Positions 35,029 to 45,339 of a DNA stretch of 64,000 nucleotides are shown piece after piece. Source of the DNA: Gracilaria gracilis. Its lineage: Eukaryota > Rhodophyta > Florideophyceae > Gracilariales > Gracilariaceae. The notes under the pieces are model-generated. The model searched no databases, was not told the origin of the DNA, and saw only the letters and a list, made by a program, of their open reading frames with translations. The first letter of the stretch is position 1, and each line of letters opens with the position of its first letter. The translations under genes and the position numbers were made by a program. The stretch spans positions 744,001-808,000 of the forward strand of contig JARGSG010000202.1 of assembly GCA_030374805.1 (NCBI GenBank). The letters run 5' to 3'.

Positions 35029-35866
35029 CGAATGCCTCAACTAGGGGCAGACCATCTCCTCTCTTGGCAACCCATCACATCCTTGAGCACAGTCAGTGCC
35101 TCTCTTTGCCATCATCTGTTCCTTCTTTCTCTCTTCCTTTTATCGCGGTCTGGTCTCCCGCACTCTCTTTCATTCTTTTGTTACACGGGCTTATTTGTGC
35201 TTCACACCATCTCATGAACCACGCACTGCTGTAGTTTGATGTTACGTGTTGCATCTCATGCACATCTACATTTTCAATGGCTACGTGATCGACCTAAAGA
35301 TCTCGTCGCACGAGGGTTTAATTTGTTTCTATCGATTGTGTTTCACTGGTTGGCCGCTTTGCATCTCCCAGATTGCTCAAGAAGGTCTCCATTTTTTGAT
35401 TCAAATCATCCAATATCGTTTTTTCTTTCATCCGACAGAAAGTATTTCAATATTAAGTTATCTGTGTCGCACTGCCTCAATCGTGGGATAAGTCTAATGC
35501 TTCGCAGTAGGACTCGAGCTGCACATTAGAATCTGAGTTGGTTTATGCGTGTTGAATTTTGTCTATTTCATTCAATTAATCGCGGTTCCCTTCCTAGTCA
35601 GATTGGTTTGCGGTTCTATCTATTTTCTAAGTTGGCTGATTGTTCGAAACAGTTGGTATCATGTCGGGTTGTCTTTGTGGCCGAGTTTCTTTTCGGTTGC
35701 CAGTTATTGAGTTTTTTTTCGTTTTGTTAATTGTCGTACAGGCTACTGAGCTGCGGTTGTCTGTTTTTTCTTCTTTGGGCTTGTACTTTCGACCTAAGTT
35801 TTTGTGTCCTCCGCAGGGGTTTTCACCACCCGCGCCGTTTCTTGTTTTCTCCCGAAAAATGGCGTC
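35029..35866 (+). repeat. Repeat D2 (5' flank of the DUF7869-like gene)
   Basis: Matches D1 (22554-23375) from just inside the B2 LTR to the CGAAAAATGGCG at about 35860-35870. It contains no convincing long frame. Position and co-linearity suggest the promoter and leader of the gene that follows. Its left end is cut by the B2 LTR. Confidence 0.6.
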
Positions 35867-37192
35867 CACACTCATCACGAAGATCTTCAAAACCTTGAGC
35901 AGTCAATCGACGTTCAGAATTCTTCAGTTTCTTTAAAACCATTGGATGACAATCATGAACTAAATGAGCCGTCCACAAACCAACTTAAGACTAATCCTCA
36001 TACTTCGATCTCAATATCAAAAAAGAAGAGGCGCACTTTGAATCTATCATGACTAAATATCTCTGCGTTTGAAAATGCATCTCTGTTAACAAGCATCTGC
36101 CACTTGTTTCAAGTTTTTTGTTCTTCCAGGAAGATGATCGGCAATACATTGTGCGTGGAATGCTTCTTTGCCTTTCCTCTCCGCCTGGACAACCAAACGC
36201 GTTAATAACCACTGCTTGCAACAAGGCAATCAGAAAGCGCAAATCACGTGCTCAAACTTCAACAAAATCATGCCACTCAACACAGTATGCTACTAGAGGG
36301 CAATGGGTGTGCCAGTTTGGTTTTGTGGCTGTAGTTCAGCTCTATCCTAGAACAGTTCAAACATTTGCGGCCTCTGTTGCAAGCGAAAATCATTTTACTT
36401 CGCATCACAATGAAAATTACAAAGGTCGAAAGGGGAAGCAATCACTAAACCAGCACAGCTCTTGCATTTCTGCGTAGATATGCTGCTGTAAACCTTTTAG
36501 CTTGCCTCACAAGAAGAGGGTTGGAGGAGGAATCTACTATAAAATGGCTTAGTATTGATATGAGCGGGGGAAAGGTTTATCAATCGTACAAGAAGGCATA
36601 GAGAGATATCATTGAAGCCACCACCATATTTTCTGTTGGATCTCAACGTCCTGAAGAGGCACTTTCTGTTACTGGATTTCTTAAGGTTTGGCGGCATCAC
36701 TTTCTTACGCTACGCGAGTGAGCAATGCACGACACTATTCAATAGCGCCCAAAACACCACGAACGAAGATCTGCTCCATACATTGTTAAACGCCAGATTC
36801 CAGGACAAGAAGGAAGCACTGGATGAATTCCGACTTTACCGCACAATACAAACCTCAACATCATCCTCTTCTGGAACTAACCAATTCACCTTGTCTTCAA
36901 TTTTGCGGAGAATGTTTTGCTACCACATCTATTGCGTCAGCCCGGACAGCTACATTTCGTAACAGGACTCAAGTTTGATATCTTCGGGTATAGAGCAGCA
37001 GCTTTTCCCATTGCTATGTGTATGGGCTCCCAGAAGGACACTGGCCTAATACCAAGACATGTAACCAAGTTGTCTCGATGCTCAATCACGCTATTAGCGA
37101 ACACCGAAGAGCGGGGGTAGTTAAAGAATTTAACCTGCCAATATGTTTGAACGCAGACAATTGTAGCAGACAGAATAAGAATCGCTTTATGC
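35867..37192 (+). pseudogene. DUF7869-like gene, 5' part (interrupted by Copia II)
   Basis: Possible ATG at 35867 (ATGGCGTCC), soon out of frame. Recognisable coding pieces in changing phases include a Ser/Asn/Lys-rich N-terminus (35850-36050), SSPPGQPNALITTACNKAIRKRKS near 36175-36240, FLRRYAAVNLLACLTRRG near 36470, and LLPHLLRQPGQLHFVTGLKFDIFG near 36920-36985. The family signature NADNCSRQNKNRFM (usually HADNCxGQNKNR) sits at 37155-37190 and runs into the Copia II insertion. Such proteins are repetitive in many protist and plant genomes and are probably transposon-derived; the biochemical role is unknown to me. Several frameshifts make this copy a pseudogene even without the insertion. Confidence 0.6.
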
Positions 37193-37396
37193 TGTTGATA
37201 CCGTTCGGTCTCTTGGAAGGCGAGATCGCCACACACAGGTCATTTGTGCGCAGTGCCGCGCCCAGCGCACAGCAATAAGCCAGTGGCTTGCACTGGCAAA
37301 ATAAATTGCGCGACCTTCTGCCGCGGCGCTCTGCCCGTAGGCGGTCAACTATGCGCGCACTTTGCTCCGTCTCGTTCTCCTCACTTGCGCGCTACA
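37193..37396 (+). repeat. 5' LTR of Copia II
   Basis: 204 bp from TGTTGATACC to GCGCTACA, preceded by TATGC. It aligns with 43341-43547 and with the reversed copy 57989-58193. Confidence 0.85.
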
Positions 37397-38686
37397 TGAC
37401 AGCATCGCCTGGAGCACGCTGCCTCGGGTCGCCATCATTTGCACGCATGCTCCGCCCTTTTCTTCGCGTACTGTCGCGCTGCTACCGCGCGCACGCTCAG
37501 CTACTAAAGCTTTCAACTCCTACGGGTTGCGCGTTGGGAATGCCATGGATCGCCTGCCTGACGGTATGTTGTGCCTAAGGCTTTGCGTGCGCAATCTATC
37601 GTGAACAAATGACTTAGTGAAGGGCTCCCATGGTCTGTCGATCTAATGTGGCTTGGAAAGTCTGTTGCAAGCTAACAGGATAAGGACATTTTACTTGATT
37701 TTTCTCTCTTCACTGTTCCCTACTACACAGAATATGGATAACAATGAGCTACGTTTGTTTGTTTCGGTCTTCCTTATGATTTTGATGATCTTCATTCACA
37801 TTACGAATTAGCGCTTACATGGATGTGGCTAGTGGCTGTCCTATTATTTTGGTGTCAAGATGTTTGATTTGGCCAAAATTACTATGTGATATGGTACCGT
37901 CTGCGTGCCCATCGACGATTCCTAGTGTCGCTGAAGGCTTTTCGTTTCCGTTTGCCGCTTGCGAAACAGTTTCGACGTTTATTCTTTTTCCCTTTCTACG
38001 GAACTCCTGAATTTTCTGCGCGTATGACGATTCAATATACGAAAGAGCTTTACAACTCTCTTTCAAAAGCACTCAAATTTGCGCAACAGGCTGGTTGGTC
38101 GCGCAACTGAGTTACATTTTCTATCTGGTGGCAATTCCTCCCTTAATTAAGGCGGACATGACGACGAAGTTGTTCCGATCCTTCTCAGTCGGAGATTTTA
38201 GTCCGCCGGTTCTTGTATGTCTTCTCGCAGCCTTCGTGAAAAAGCTTTTCATTTAGCTTCGTGTGAAGATTTCGTTACTCGCCGTGGTCCTTCTCCTGCC
38301 GTAGCTCACTTCTGCGGTACAGGGACAACCCTCCTTACTATCTTACTTCGTGATCAGCATCCAATTTGTTTTCGTTTTGGTTATTAGAAGTGAAGTACCC
38401 TCCGCTTTGCGGTTGCAGAAAGATCTTTCGAATGTCTGTTTGTTGTGGTGCGGGGCTAGCTGCTTAATTGCGGAGACCCGTACTGCATCGATCATCTGGC
38501 TCCCAAGGTTGGGCCAGGAACACCTCAAGTTCACACCTCCTCCACCGGTAAGGGGCTGGCGAAGTTGAAGAAGAAGTACAAGAAGTTGAATAAGAAGAAA
38601 CATTCCTACGGTGCAGATCGCGGTATCATTTTACCGTACAAGAAGGTCGATCATCAACTTTTCCCCGTTACTCCCCGTAAGTCACT
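37397..38686 (+). other. Long leader of Copia II with possible coding traces
   Basis: About 1.3 kb between the 5' LTR and gag, unusually long for Copia. It matches the corresponding leader of Copia III (62839 to the window end) throughout. Some stretches look coding: 37886-38110 contains TPEFSARMT ... ELYNSLSKAL ... QAGWSRN, and Copia III gives a similar PEFSTRMT ... EIYTSLYQAW ... QAGSSRN, although in both copies other stretches are shifted. A run of AAGAAG repeats lies just before gag (about 38560-38610). Confidence 0.5.
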
Positions 38687-41600
38687 ATGTCGAGTTCCCA
38701 AGAGGGTCTCCTAGGTAGACTCCCGAAACTTAGGGTCCCCACTGACGACATCTTCTGGCGTAGTCGTCTCTTAGCCTACCTCCGCCGAGACGACGCATTC
38801 ATGACTGGACTGGACCCACTACCCGAAGGGTTCAACCCAAACAATCGGGCAATGAGATCTTGGTTCGAGAAATCTGTGAAGGCGAAGAGTACTATCACCC
38901 TCTGCCTCTGTGACTCTCCGCCTGCTCTCTTTTGCACGTTTGTCGACGATGATGACTAAACTGCCAACGATCTATGGGATGAACTGCAACGCGTGTACAC
39001 AACCCCCAGCGCGCAAGCTGTGCAGAACATCCGCCATCGTCTGAACAGTTTGGTATACAAGGACAACGAAGACTGGAACAAGCACGTCGCTAAGTTCCTG
39101 AAAGTAGTTGGGGAACTTGCCACCTTCGATGAGGAACTTTCGGAGAAGGACAAGGTCTCCAAACTCATTCGAAGTCTCCCCAACTCCTTCGCTTCCTTGC
39201 CCATGATGTCGAACCTAACCGAAGTGGGTTTCGACTCCATCGTGAATGCTGTCGAAGCTGAAGTGGCTCGTCGCAAGAACCCAAACGACCCGACATCCTC
39301 CACTTCTTCGTCCACTCCCACTACTACCCCGACAAGAGCCAATACGGCAAACAAGTGTGGTCGGAGGCAGCGAAACCGACGTAACAAGTCCTCGGATACC
39401 AAGAGCCGCTACGATGATAACTGCTACTATTGCGGTCGTCGTGGACACTACGCTCTAGATTGCTACAAACACAAACGTGAGGATTCTGAAAATAATGATA
39501 ACCAGCACAACTCCAACGGTAGGCAGCAATCTAATCGCAACAACGGTGGGTCTCGTTGGTCACAGTATGAGCCCTACAAATGAGGCCAACGCTAATCCAA
39601 CTGGAACGCAGGCTTTGCACCAAAGAGGGATGGAAATGATAATCGTAACTCAAATCATAACTCCAAACCTCGCTCATATGTGATGCAAAGAATAGATGAT
39701 CCACCTCCTTCACCTGGATTGAACTGCAATAGGGCTAAGTTCAAGAGTAAGGTCGCTCCTCTTTCTCAAACGAAATTGGACTCGGCCTATATTGACTCAG
39801 GGGCAACTCATCACTTCTTCCATTCGCGGAAGTCGTTCATTCGCTACGAACGAAATGAGATCGAGACTGTTCGGGCTGCTTCAGGAACAGCTTGTCTCGT
39901 TGGCAAAGGTCATGACTAGATACCCTTGAACCGTGGTACAGTAATAGGGACCTACTATGCGCCTGCCTTTGAGTCGAAAATACTTTCTGCTGGCGTTCCC
40001 AGTGTCGAGTTCATGGTGATGTTCACTTCCACCACTCGGCCATTCAATAGATGTTCATCATGGATCCTAAACGAAACTCTGAAACCATTTCGGAAACGGA
40101 AATCAACCAAAGCCTCTTCTTCATGGACCTCACTGATAACGACAAACAAGTGATGGTCGTGAACGCAAATAACAGCAATCAGGAACTGGCTTTGGAATGG
40201 CACGGTCGATCTTGTCATCTTCACCCAAGTATATACCAGAACCTTGCCAAGTCTTTCGACTCTGTGCCTTACTTTCAACGTTCCATCTTGGAATCGTTGA
40301 CGTGCATTCTTTGTCTCACAGGCGAGAGGAAACGGAACCCAATTACCGCCCGATCGCGATCCTTTTCGATGTCACGTCCTTTGGACCTTATTCACATGGA
40401 ACTGTCGGGAAAGATTTCGCCATCTCTCTCTGGCGCAATCTACGCTATGGCCACACTGGATGACCACACCTCCAAGTCGGACGTTTCTTTCTTGATGGAC
40501 AAGACAAATGCTAGTGTTTTGAAGCACCTGGATTAGTACCAACGCCGATCAGAGCTAGAGTTTAACCCCTCATTTTGTTTGAAGAATGTTCGCCTGGACG
40601 GGGCCGGCGAACACAAAAGCACCGAGTTGGACACCTTCTGCTTTGATCATGGCATAGTCTTGGACTACTTCCCTGCCTACGACTCTGAATCTAATCGCGC
40701 CGCGGAGAGGTTTATCCAAGAACATTGGACCAGAGCTCGTGTGCTTCTCTTCGCGAGCAAACTGCCCATTTCCTTGTGGGCAGAGGCAATGAACCATGCC
40801 AACTGGCTCTGAAATAGGGCTCCTTCTTCAGGGATACAGGGACGGTTACCGATTCTGGAATGGGATCCCTCTACTATAATTGACTATATAAACATTCCGA
40901 ACTTTGGTCAGCCTGGCTATGCCTTCGTATATCGGTCCAAGACCGTGGCGTCAAAGAAATTCCTCCCGCGTTCTGTCTTCGCGCACTTCTTGGACATGCA
41001 AAGCGATACCACACTCGCTCGTGTGTTTGTGCCGGAGAAGAACTCGGTCGTTACTAGCCGTATTCTCGACTTCAAGGCTGTCAACTCCTCTCCTCTTCCA
41101 AGCATCTCCACCCTCCTGGAGGGAATAATTCGTCAACAGGAGACAGAGGAGACGGAGAATACCTCACAGACCGGTAGCGGTCTTGACTTGGAAGACCACT
41201 TGGTAAAGGCGATAAAAACAATCACGCATAACTTTCCAAATATATGGGTCTCCAAGAAAACTGTGTACGACCCCAACGTTCCAAGTAGTTTCAAGGAAGC
41301 GTGCAGGGATCCCGGTTGGTCTGCGGCCATCGACCGGGAGATGAACGCACTCATCTGGCGGAACACTGGGAAACTCATCCCCATGGAATCCTGGATGAAA
41401 CCGGTTCCCTACACTTGGGTCTTCAAAGAAAAGATGTTGGATGGAATCGGGAAGAATTTGTTGAAGAAGGCCCGCTGCTTTCTACGGGGAGACAATCAGA
41501 AGCCCTTCATTGATTTAGATCCGTTCAGCCCTTATGCGCCAATAGCTTGTCATGAAGCACTACGCATTCTTCTCTCAGTTGCCGCTGCACAAAACCTTTT

Positions 41601-42740
41601 ACTGGGAGGAGCAGCATCTCGAACGTCTATTTATATGGGAAACTGGATGTTCCGATAATTATAGAACAACCATCCAACTCCACTGGCCTTGTGGAGAAGC
41701 CGGGCCATGTCTGAAAACTGCTTAATTCTATCTACTGCGCTGTCCAAGCTGGAATAATATGGGGTTCCCTCTTTTCTGAAGCTCTGCTGTCATGGAACTT
41801 TGTGACATCAGCTCTCGACTCTTGCGTCTTCATGTTCCGCGAGCAGGACAACTTCCTGATCTTGGATGTTATAGTCGACGACTGGGCATTCGCTGCGGAC
41901 AATGCCAAACTTCTAAATGACTTCAAACACAAACTGTCTGCAACGTTTGATGTGAAGCTCTATGGGGAGCCAAAGTCATTCATAGGTTGAAATATTCAGC
42001 GATCTCCTTCCATCATTAAGATTAATCAATATGAATATGCACTACAAGTTTCTACGAAGTTTGGTATGCAACAGTGCAATGCAGTTGGATCAGTTTTTAT
42101 CTACGGCTGCTAATGGATTGCAATCTGGTGAAGAGCACGACATTCTCTCGTCAGATGATAATGCAAATTACAGGTCTGAGATTGGTGCATTACATTAGAT
42201 TTCTGTATCTACTTCTCCTCACCTTTCCTATTCTCTCTTGGCATTCTCAAAGCATTTCCATAACCTATGTGAACGGCACTTATGGCTACTAAAGCGATTA
42301 TTTAGGTGTTTACGTGGCACCAAGGAATATAAAATTCACTACTCAGCCAATTGTTCCATTTATCATGCCTCACTCTGTGCTTTCGCTGACGCTGTTTGAA
42401 CGGAATGCATTGAGACTCGTAAGTGTACAGCGCGGTACGTTATCTTTGTCATCGAAGCACTTTTTATTCGAAAATCGAAGCACCAAACGGTCGTTGCGCA
42501 CTCTTCCACAAAAGCGGAGTATCTCGCTCTTCCTACTTGCGCAAAAGATCCTCTGTGGACACCGAAGATGTATTCCGGATTCGCACACATCCAGTCTTGA
42601 AGCAAAGATATGGCTCAATTGCGACAAAAATCATGAATAATAGCTCTGGTGCTATACCTGTGATTTCGAGTGGACAGATATCTTGTTGAAACAGTCAAAT
42701 CGATTTAAAGACCCAACATGTTCGAGAACTAGAGAAAAGT
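38687..42740 (+). pseudogene. Copia II gag-pol
   Basis: ATG at 38687. Gag (LLGRLPKLRVPTDDIFW) stays in one phase through a TAA at 38957 to the CCHC zinc knuckle CYYCGRRGHYALDC (about 39422-39463) and, after stops, the protease box YIDSGATHH (about 39790). A frameshift near 40050 leads into integrase: GERKRN, LIHMELSGKISPSLSGAIYAM, RLDGAGEHKS and YDSESNRAAERF, where the usual SNGAAER has lost its Gly. RT begins about 41250 (YDPNVPSSFKEACRDPGW, MKPVPYTWVFKEKML) and decays beyond 41660; the YVDD region survives as VIVDDWAFAADN near 41870. RNase H traces run to about 42740. Many stops and shifts; inactive. Confidence 0.85.
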
Positions 42741-43340
42741 CAAATTATTAAGCTGCAAAAAATTTCAAAGAATTAACAGATCGCTTACATACTGAAAAAG
42801 TGTGCGCCACCTTTTTAAGAGGTGAGAATAGTAAGCTTGATAAATATTGAATTTTCTAAGAAGAATTGTTGGAACCTACTAACCACACTTAGTCTTTTGT
42901 ATTTTTTTGTACTATTTTGTTTTGTTTCGTTTTTTTGGTTGTTACATATTTCTATGATGAGTTATTGTTTATGATTTTTTGTGGGTCATAACCCTTCTGT
43001 TTTTTCTCACAATGGTACATGTGTTTCTGTGCCACCAGGTTTTTACATGATATTTAGGTTTCAATTACTGGTTTGATCAAATAATGACCTGCCAGCTTAG
43101 AGCTGATGAAGCTCTGTGTGTTTTCAATTTCATGAATGAATATAATTATACGTTTTGAATATTGCACAATGCTTCTAGCATTTGCAAGGTGGTGCTAGAA
43201 AAGGGACATGTTTTTAGAGAAATTGTATTTATAGACCTTGCTTTTTTGGTCTTTGATATTATGTTTTACTTTTGAATTGGGCTCAGTAATTAGATGCTTT
43301 AAGTGGTGTAGGAAGAGTAGTCGCTTCACCTTGAGGGACG

Positions 43341-43547
43341 GTGTTGATACCGGTCGGCCTCTTGCAAGGCGAGAGCGCCACACACACTTCATTTGTGCGC
43401 AGTGCAGCGCCCGGTGCAAAGCAATGCGCCGATGGCTTGCACTGGCAAAATAAATTGCACGACCCGTCCGGCGCGGCGTTCTGCCCGCTGGCGGTCAACT
43501 ATGCGCGTACTTTTCTCCGTCCCGTTTGCCCCCGCTCGCGCGTTACA
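43341..43547 (+). repeat. 3' LTR of Copia II
   Basis: 207 bp, ends TGTTGATACC and GCGTTACA, followed by the second TATGC. It differs from the 5' LTR by substitutions and small gaps. Confidence 0.85.
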
Positions 43548-44147
43548 TATGCTTTGGTATCTACTCTGGCCCATTTTTGTAGGATATGAAGAAGAGATTT
43601 CGTTGAATTTCTTGGTCGGCGGTCACACTAAAAATCGTTGTGACGCTGCCTTTGATTTGGTTAAGAGAAGATCGAAACAATTTGATTTGTTTAGACCAAA
43701 GAATATGATGAAGGTATTAGATAGTAGTTCATCTACGAACAAAGCCGTTAACGCAAAGGAAGTTGGTTGGACTGAAAAGATATGTTAAGACAGTTTTACA
43801 CTATTCCGAACGATTTCAAACTGTCAAGCTATCATGTATTTCGTTTATCAAAGGCGTATCCGGAAGGTGTTATGGTAAAGGGGTTGTTTTCGGACACAGT
43901 TTGGAGACGGTATAAGCTAGTTAAAAGGGCGGTGACCAGTGACATGATTCGTGCTGCCAGTAGTACTAGACGAGATGATGGTGGTCTCCTATTGCCTGTT
44001 ACTCCCGTATCTGCAGTGCCATCTGCGCAAGAGAACAATCGGAAGGCGTAACTGGTGAAGCATGTCCTTCAGTGGTACTACAGAGATGACGAGGATAGGC
44101 GTATTTTGTACTTTGCAAGTGGAATGAACTGGCAAAATGCTCCCTAA
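43548..44147 (+). pseudogene. DUF7869-like gene, 3' part
   Basis: Resumes the frame lost at 37192: LWYLLWPIFVGYEEEISLNF, then FLVGGHTKNRCDAAFDLVKR (a conserved box of this family), MMKVLDSSSSTNKAVNAKEV, an in-phase stop at about 43786, and in the next phase FYTIPNDFKLSSYHVFRLSKAYPEGVMVKG, ending near 44147 with FASGMNWQNAP. The match of both halves across the TATGC duplication is the best proof that Copia II landed inside this gene. The polypeptide is cut by at least one frameshift beyond the insertion. Confidence 0.65.
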
Positions 44148-44562
44148 AGTATGGCATAACAACAGAATAGCGTTCTTTGATCTAGTGGTTTAGACTGTCT
44201 TGAATGTGTCCTAAAGGTGTTATAAATATTTGACCATATGTCCGTAGTTGGTTGCCCATTTGCTAATATTCTAAGTTCATCTAAAAGCTGCGTTCCAGTT
44301 GTACAACTTTTGTTTCGAGAGTCAAAATGGGTTTAAGGAAATTGGCCATATCTCCATTTCGCCCAGAACGTCATTTGGTGTTTTTGATATGGATCGTTAC
44401 ACATTTCCTCTCCCAGCAGGCATGGGGCTATCAAAAGTTGCCACTCGGTCAATCGTACAAGCAGAGCGAATGTATGAATATTTTTCGTACCCCCTTGTTT
44501 GAATTCATCTGCCGAAGAGGAGAAACGTGATATTGCAGCTGCCGTTATCAGGCGGTGTAACG
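44148..44562. other. No recognised feature
   Basis: Between the DUF7869-like gene and the transporter piece. The open stretch 44327-44530 starts with ATG and a hydrophobic segment (HLVFLIWIVTHFLSQQAWG), but I cannot relate it to SLC35. The N-terminal half of the transporter should be here or further left and is not seen. Confidence 0.3.
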
Positions 44563-44947
44563 TTACACCACCTGCGAATTTTCTACAACCCCGCTTGGGT
44601 TGTTGTTACTTTTCGCCTCGCTGTTCATGGACGGGGTCACCGGTCCCCTGCAGGAACGACTGGTTGCGCGTTACAAACCAAGCACACACCAGCTCGTGTT
44701 TTGGCAGAACTTTTGCTCTGTGGCGTGGTTGCCGGCTGGTCTTGTCATGACCGGCGAGGGAACGCGTGCGCTCGCTTTCGTGCTCCGTCATCCGCATGTC
44801 ATGGTTGACATCATGCTGTTTTCTCTTGTTTCTGCCTTTGGGCAGAATTTCATCTTCTACACTGTGCGAAACTTCAGTGCTTTGATTGTCACCACCATTA
44901 CAACCACGCGCAAGATGTTCACCGTGCTGCTGTCCATTTTCCTTTAC
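44563..44947 (+). pseudogene. SLC35B1-like nucleotide-sugar transporter, C-terminal half, 5' piece
   Basis: The open frame reads LLLLFASLFMDGVTGPLQERL, then HQLVFWQNFCSVAWLPAGLV, a loop, VDIMLFSLVSAFGQNFIFYTV and FSALIVTTITTTRKMFTVLLSIFLY. This is the pattern of transmembrane helices about 6-9 of the SLC35B1/HUT1 family, which moves UDP-sugars (or ATP/ADP) across the ER membrane; the ITTTRK box is the best diagnostic. Copia I sits immediately after IFLY, so transcripts would read about 33 codons of LTR and stop at 45044-45046. The N-terminal helices are not recognisable upstream, so the gene may already have been truncated or has exons I cannot see. Confidence 0.8.
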
Positions 44948-45259
44948 TGTAGCGACACTGACGCCGCCTGCACAAGCAGTCTTGTGAGACTGTGTACTGC
45001 ACAGACAACTTGTATCTGGCAAACTCGTGCGGTGACTACCATCTGACATGTGTAGTGCAGCGCGTTGCGGTCTCAGGGCGTTCCACGACGGATCAACATC
45101 CATGCCGTTCTAAACAAAGATTTAGAGCACGCATGGAACACAATAACTGTGTATTCATCCTTGATGGTAGACTATAAAACACAGCTAGACACTCAATAAA
45201 CCGAAGAGGAAAGCAATTCCTCGGACACCTTCTCATCTCAGTCAATCCCTATTTCAACA
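44948..45259 (+). repeat. 5' LTR of Copia I
   Basis: 312 bp, TGTAGCG ... TTCAACA. Contains a TATA box (TATAAAA, 45173-45179) and AATAAA at 45195-45200, consistent with the promoter and RNA 3'-end signals in U3/R. Confidence 0.95.
45173..45179 (+). promoter_or_regulatory. TATA box in the Copia I LTR
   Basis: TATAAAA within the LTR (copy at 49748-49754). Transcription would be expected to begin about 25-30 bases downstream. Inferred from motif and place. Confidence 0.55.
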
Positions 45260-45273
45260 GGTTATCGGGCCCC
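45260..45273 (+). promoter_or_regulatory. Candidate half-tRNA primer-binding site of Copia I
   Basis: GGTTATCGGGCCCC starts at the LTR edge. Apart from one extra C it resembles the complement of the anticodon-stem region of eukaryotic initiator tRNA-Met (GGTTATGGGCCC), the internal site used by Drosophila copia. This suggests priming by a tRNA fragment. The similarity is from memory of the tRNA stem. Confidence 0.5.
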
Positions 45274-45339
45274 TACACGCACAGTCAACAAGTTCAACTT
45301 CTACGTTTTTCCTCTTTGACATCCCGTAGCTAATCGAGG

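Larger units (their letters stand above)
37193..43547 (+). mobile_element. Copia II LTR retrotransposon, decayed, nested in the DUF7869-like gene
   Basis: LTRs at 37193-37396 and 43341-43547 with TGTTGATACC and TACA ends. The target duplication is perfect: TATGC at 37188-37192 and 43548-43552. Removing the element restores the host reading frame across QNKNRFML-WYLLWP. Between the LTRs are a long leader (37397-38686), gag-pol (38687 to about 42740) and about 0.6 kb of 3' non-coding sequence. The LTRs differ at a number of sites and the coding part has several stops and shifts, so the insertion is not recent. Copia III is the same family. Confidence 0.9.
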
